6,123 bases of DNA, from contig CAIVEA010000404.1 in NCBI GenBank assembly GCA_903904765.1, positions 1-6,123 on the forward strand, read 5' to 3'. The translations under genes were made by a program, and so were the position numbers. The notes under the pieces were generated by a model, which ran no database searches, was not told the origin of the DNA, and worked only from the letters and a program-made list of their open reading frames with translations. Origin of the DNA: an uncultured Chloroflexota bacterium. GTDB taxonomy: Bacteria > Chloroflexota > Anaerolineae > Aggregatilineales > Phototrophicaceae. The stretch's first letter is position 1. The number at the start of each line of letters is the position of its first letter. Shown piece after piece: positions 4,729 through 6,123 of this stretch.

Positions 4729-6123
4729 TCAACTCGCGCCCGTTTCACACAGCGGCGGGATGCGAAAACGAGCGCGTTCCTCGCAGGTGAATTCGCGCAC
4801 ATAACGGTTGGCACGCACCCACGTCAGCAACTCATCCAGCGTCCTCTCCGTGACCTGCCACTGAGCCTGTTCGCCGGAAACATTTGTGGAGAACACAGTG
4901 CGATTATCTGCACTGAAACCCACATCGCCCCACCCAAAACCAATGGAATTGAAACGGGCAATTTCCGTCCCGGTGGCGTAATCCAGCACAATCGGGGATC
5001 CATTGACCCCCACCACCAGCAAGCGATCATCCGGGCTGAAATCCAGACCAAATGCGTTTGTACCCACGCGCAACCGACGCAGTTCTTTCCCCGTCTGCAT
5101 ATCCCATTCCAGCACCGAGCCATCCAACGCAGTCGCCAGTACCGTTTGGTCATCGGGGCCGAAGACCGGACGACCAAACCCCGGATTGATCGAAGATTGA
5201 TATTCAAACTGACGGATGGGTTGACCTGTGGCGGTATCCCAGAGGGTCAAGTAGGGCGTGCTGCTCACAAATGGCACGGTCAACAAAGACCGTCCATCGG
5301 CGCTCACCGTCAAATAAGCAACATGATCGGTGGTATCAAATGCACGCAGCACCTCTCCGGTTGCCACATCCCATTGATGCAGATCGCCTGTCCCCACCGC
5401 AATGCCCCATGTGATCGAAGTGGCGAAAAAGCTTTTCCCATCCGGGCTGAAACGAACGCCCGCCACACGATACTGATAGCCCGTATATTCGCGTATTGCC
5501 GCCCCGGTTTCGACATCCCACAACACCAGATGGTTGACCCCACCGTCCCCCATGAAATCGCCCTGACTCACCAGAACAGTCCGGTCATCCGGGCTGAAAT
5601 CGGCATCGGTCATATAGATACCATCGTTGTGATAATCGAGTTGATGCAGCAATTCCCCTGTTGTGGCATCCCACAACATCGCCCCACTCGCAACCGTACC
5701 CGTCACCAGATAGCGCCTGTTATGCGACATGACCAAGTGATTACCCGTATCCGCGCCAGTCATCAGTTGTCGTACTCTACCCGTATCCCCCAGAGTCAGA
5801 ATGCGAATGCGCCCGTTGCTCGCCCCTAGTGCAACCAACCGCTGCCCCCAATGCAGATTTCCAGACCAGATGACCGCATCCGTAATTTCGGAGAGAATAG
5901 TCTCCCACGAAACATTCTGACCGAGATCGCCCGGCCCCAATTTAATTCCGCCGCCATCAATAATTGCAGCCGATTGACCATCCGGGCTGATAGATGGGTC
6001 AACGACGGTATACCCAACATGTTCCCGGATCGCTTGCCCGGTTGTGGCATCCCACAATTTCACCGTGAGCAGGGTCGCGGTGAGCAAATTCGGCGTACTG
6101 GAGTCCATTGCGGAACCAAAAAC
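4729..6123 (-). CDS. WD40-repeat beta-propeller protein, C-terminal part (5' truncated by window edge)
   Basis: Minus-strand frame ending with TGA at 4731-4729. An ATG at 6108-6106 would give 459 residues. However, the frame stays open to the window edge, the five preceding codons read VFGSA, and no ribosome-binding site precedes it. The start also falls inside a repeat unit, so the gene almost certainly begins outside. Counting from that ATG, WD-type strand ends recur: VKLWDATTG (16-24), AMLWDATTG (143-151), LVLWDVETG (194-202), LHQWDVATG (243-251), LTLWDTATG (287-295), VLEWDMQTG (332-340) and IVLDYATG (373-380). Most are preceded by an FSPD(G/D)-type turn. About ten units are visible; those at about 40-115 and the last are degenerate. 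The tail (424-454: DELLTWVRANRYVREFTCEE then PPLC) follows the propeller. From memory it closes many Chloroflexota proteins that join a SARP/nSTAND or kinase module to WD40 repeats, so a signalling domain may lie upstream (inference). Propellers act as binding platforms; the partner is unknown. Confidence 0.85.
   Translation of the reverse strand, partial: VFGSAMDSSTPNLLTATLLTVKLWDATTGQAIREHVGYTVVDPSISPDGQSAAIIDGGGIKLGPGDLGQNVSWETILSEITDAVIWSGNLHWGQRLVALGASNGRIRILTLGDTGRVRQLMTGADTGNHLVMSHNRRYLVTGTVASGAMLWDATTGELLHQLDYHNDGIYMTDADFSPDDRTVLVSQGDFMGDGGVNHLVLWDVETGAAIREYTGYQYRVAGVRFSPDGKSFFATSITWGIAVGTGDLHQWDVATGEVLRAFDTTDHVAYLTVSADGRSLLTVPFVSSTPYLTLWDTATGQPIRQFEYQSSINPGFGRPVFGPDDQTVLATALDGSVLEWDMQTGKELRRLRVGTNAFGLDFSPDDRLLVVGVNGSPIVLDYATGTEIARFNSIGFGWGDVGFSADNRTVFSTNVSGEQAQWQVTERTLDELLTWVRANRYVREFTCEERARFRIPPLCETGAS

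Noticed and set aside
5661..5676. TTGTGG-CATC-CCACAA inverted repeat as an operator or hairpin
   Set aside because: It is inside the WD40 coding sequence and is explained by the codons of the WDATT turn; the same string appears again at 6042-6057 for the same reason.
5146..5829. 227-codon plus-strand open frame
   Set aside because: It lies wholly antisense to the WD40 gene, where repeated codons keep the opposite frame open. It has no recognisable domain, no promoter and no ribosome-binding site.
1..6123. Mobile element, prophage, CRISPR or defence island
   Set aside because: No transposase, integrase, terminal repeats, regularly spaced repeats or defence-type domains are visible; the five genes look like ordinary chromosomal content.

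Overview
The window holds five protein-coding genes, two of them cut by the window edges, and no RNA gene, CRISPR array, insertion sequence or attachment site that I can see. The DNA is moderately GC-rich. The best taxonomic clue is the WD40 gene at the right end. Its C-terminal tail (ANRYVREFTCEERARF...PPLC) is, from memory, typical of WD40 regulatory proteins of Chloroflexota, especially Anaerolineae-like lineages. The pentapeptide-type membrane protein, with its 'RGWLQDGSL' and 'MPDGK' signatures, points the same way. I therefore infer an uncultured-type Chloroflexota chromosome; no database search was possible.

Layout, left to right. Positions 1-936 (+) are the 3' part of a large protein that looks like the C-terminal non-catalytic region of a GH2-like glycoside hydrolase. 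A 157-base gap with a strong GC-rich hairpin follows. Positions 1094-2812 (+) encode a secreted ADP-ribosylglycohydrolase (DraG)-fold enzyme with a C-terminal beta-sandwich, carbohydrate-binding-like domain. A 190-base gap holds a second hairpin and a candidate promoter. Positions 3003-3737 (+) encode a small two-helix membrane protein with a very short pentapeptide-repeat stretch. Positions 3792-4685 (+) encode an acetamidase/formamidase-family protein. A 43-base convergent gap with an 11-bp stem separates it from a WD40 repeat protein on the minus strand (4729 to the window edge).

How the genes may work together: the GH2-like and secreted DraG-like genes are in the same orientation and could form a small carbohydrate-processing neighbourhood. 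If so, the DraG-fold protein may act on an extracellular glycan or glycoside rather than on ADP-ribosylated protein. This is inference. The pentapeptide protein and the amidase are 54 bases apart and could be co-transcribed, but nothing links their functions. The WD40 gene is convergent and probably independent. I see no convincing evidence for a novel defence, mobile or multi-gene system. The item most worth following up is the secreted DraG-like enzyme with its altered metal motifs.
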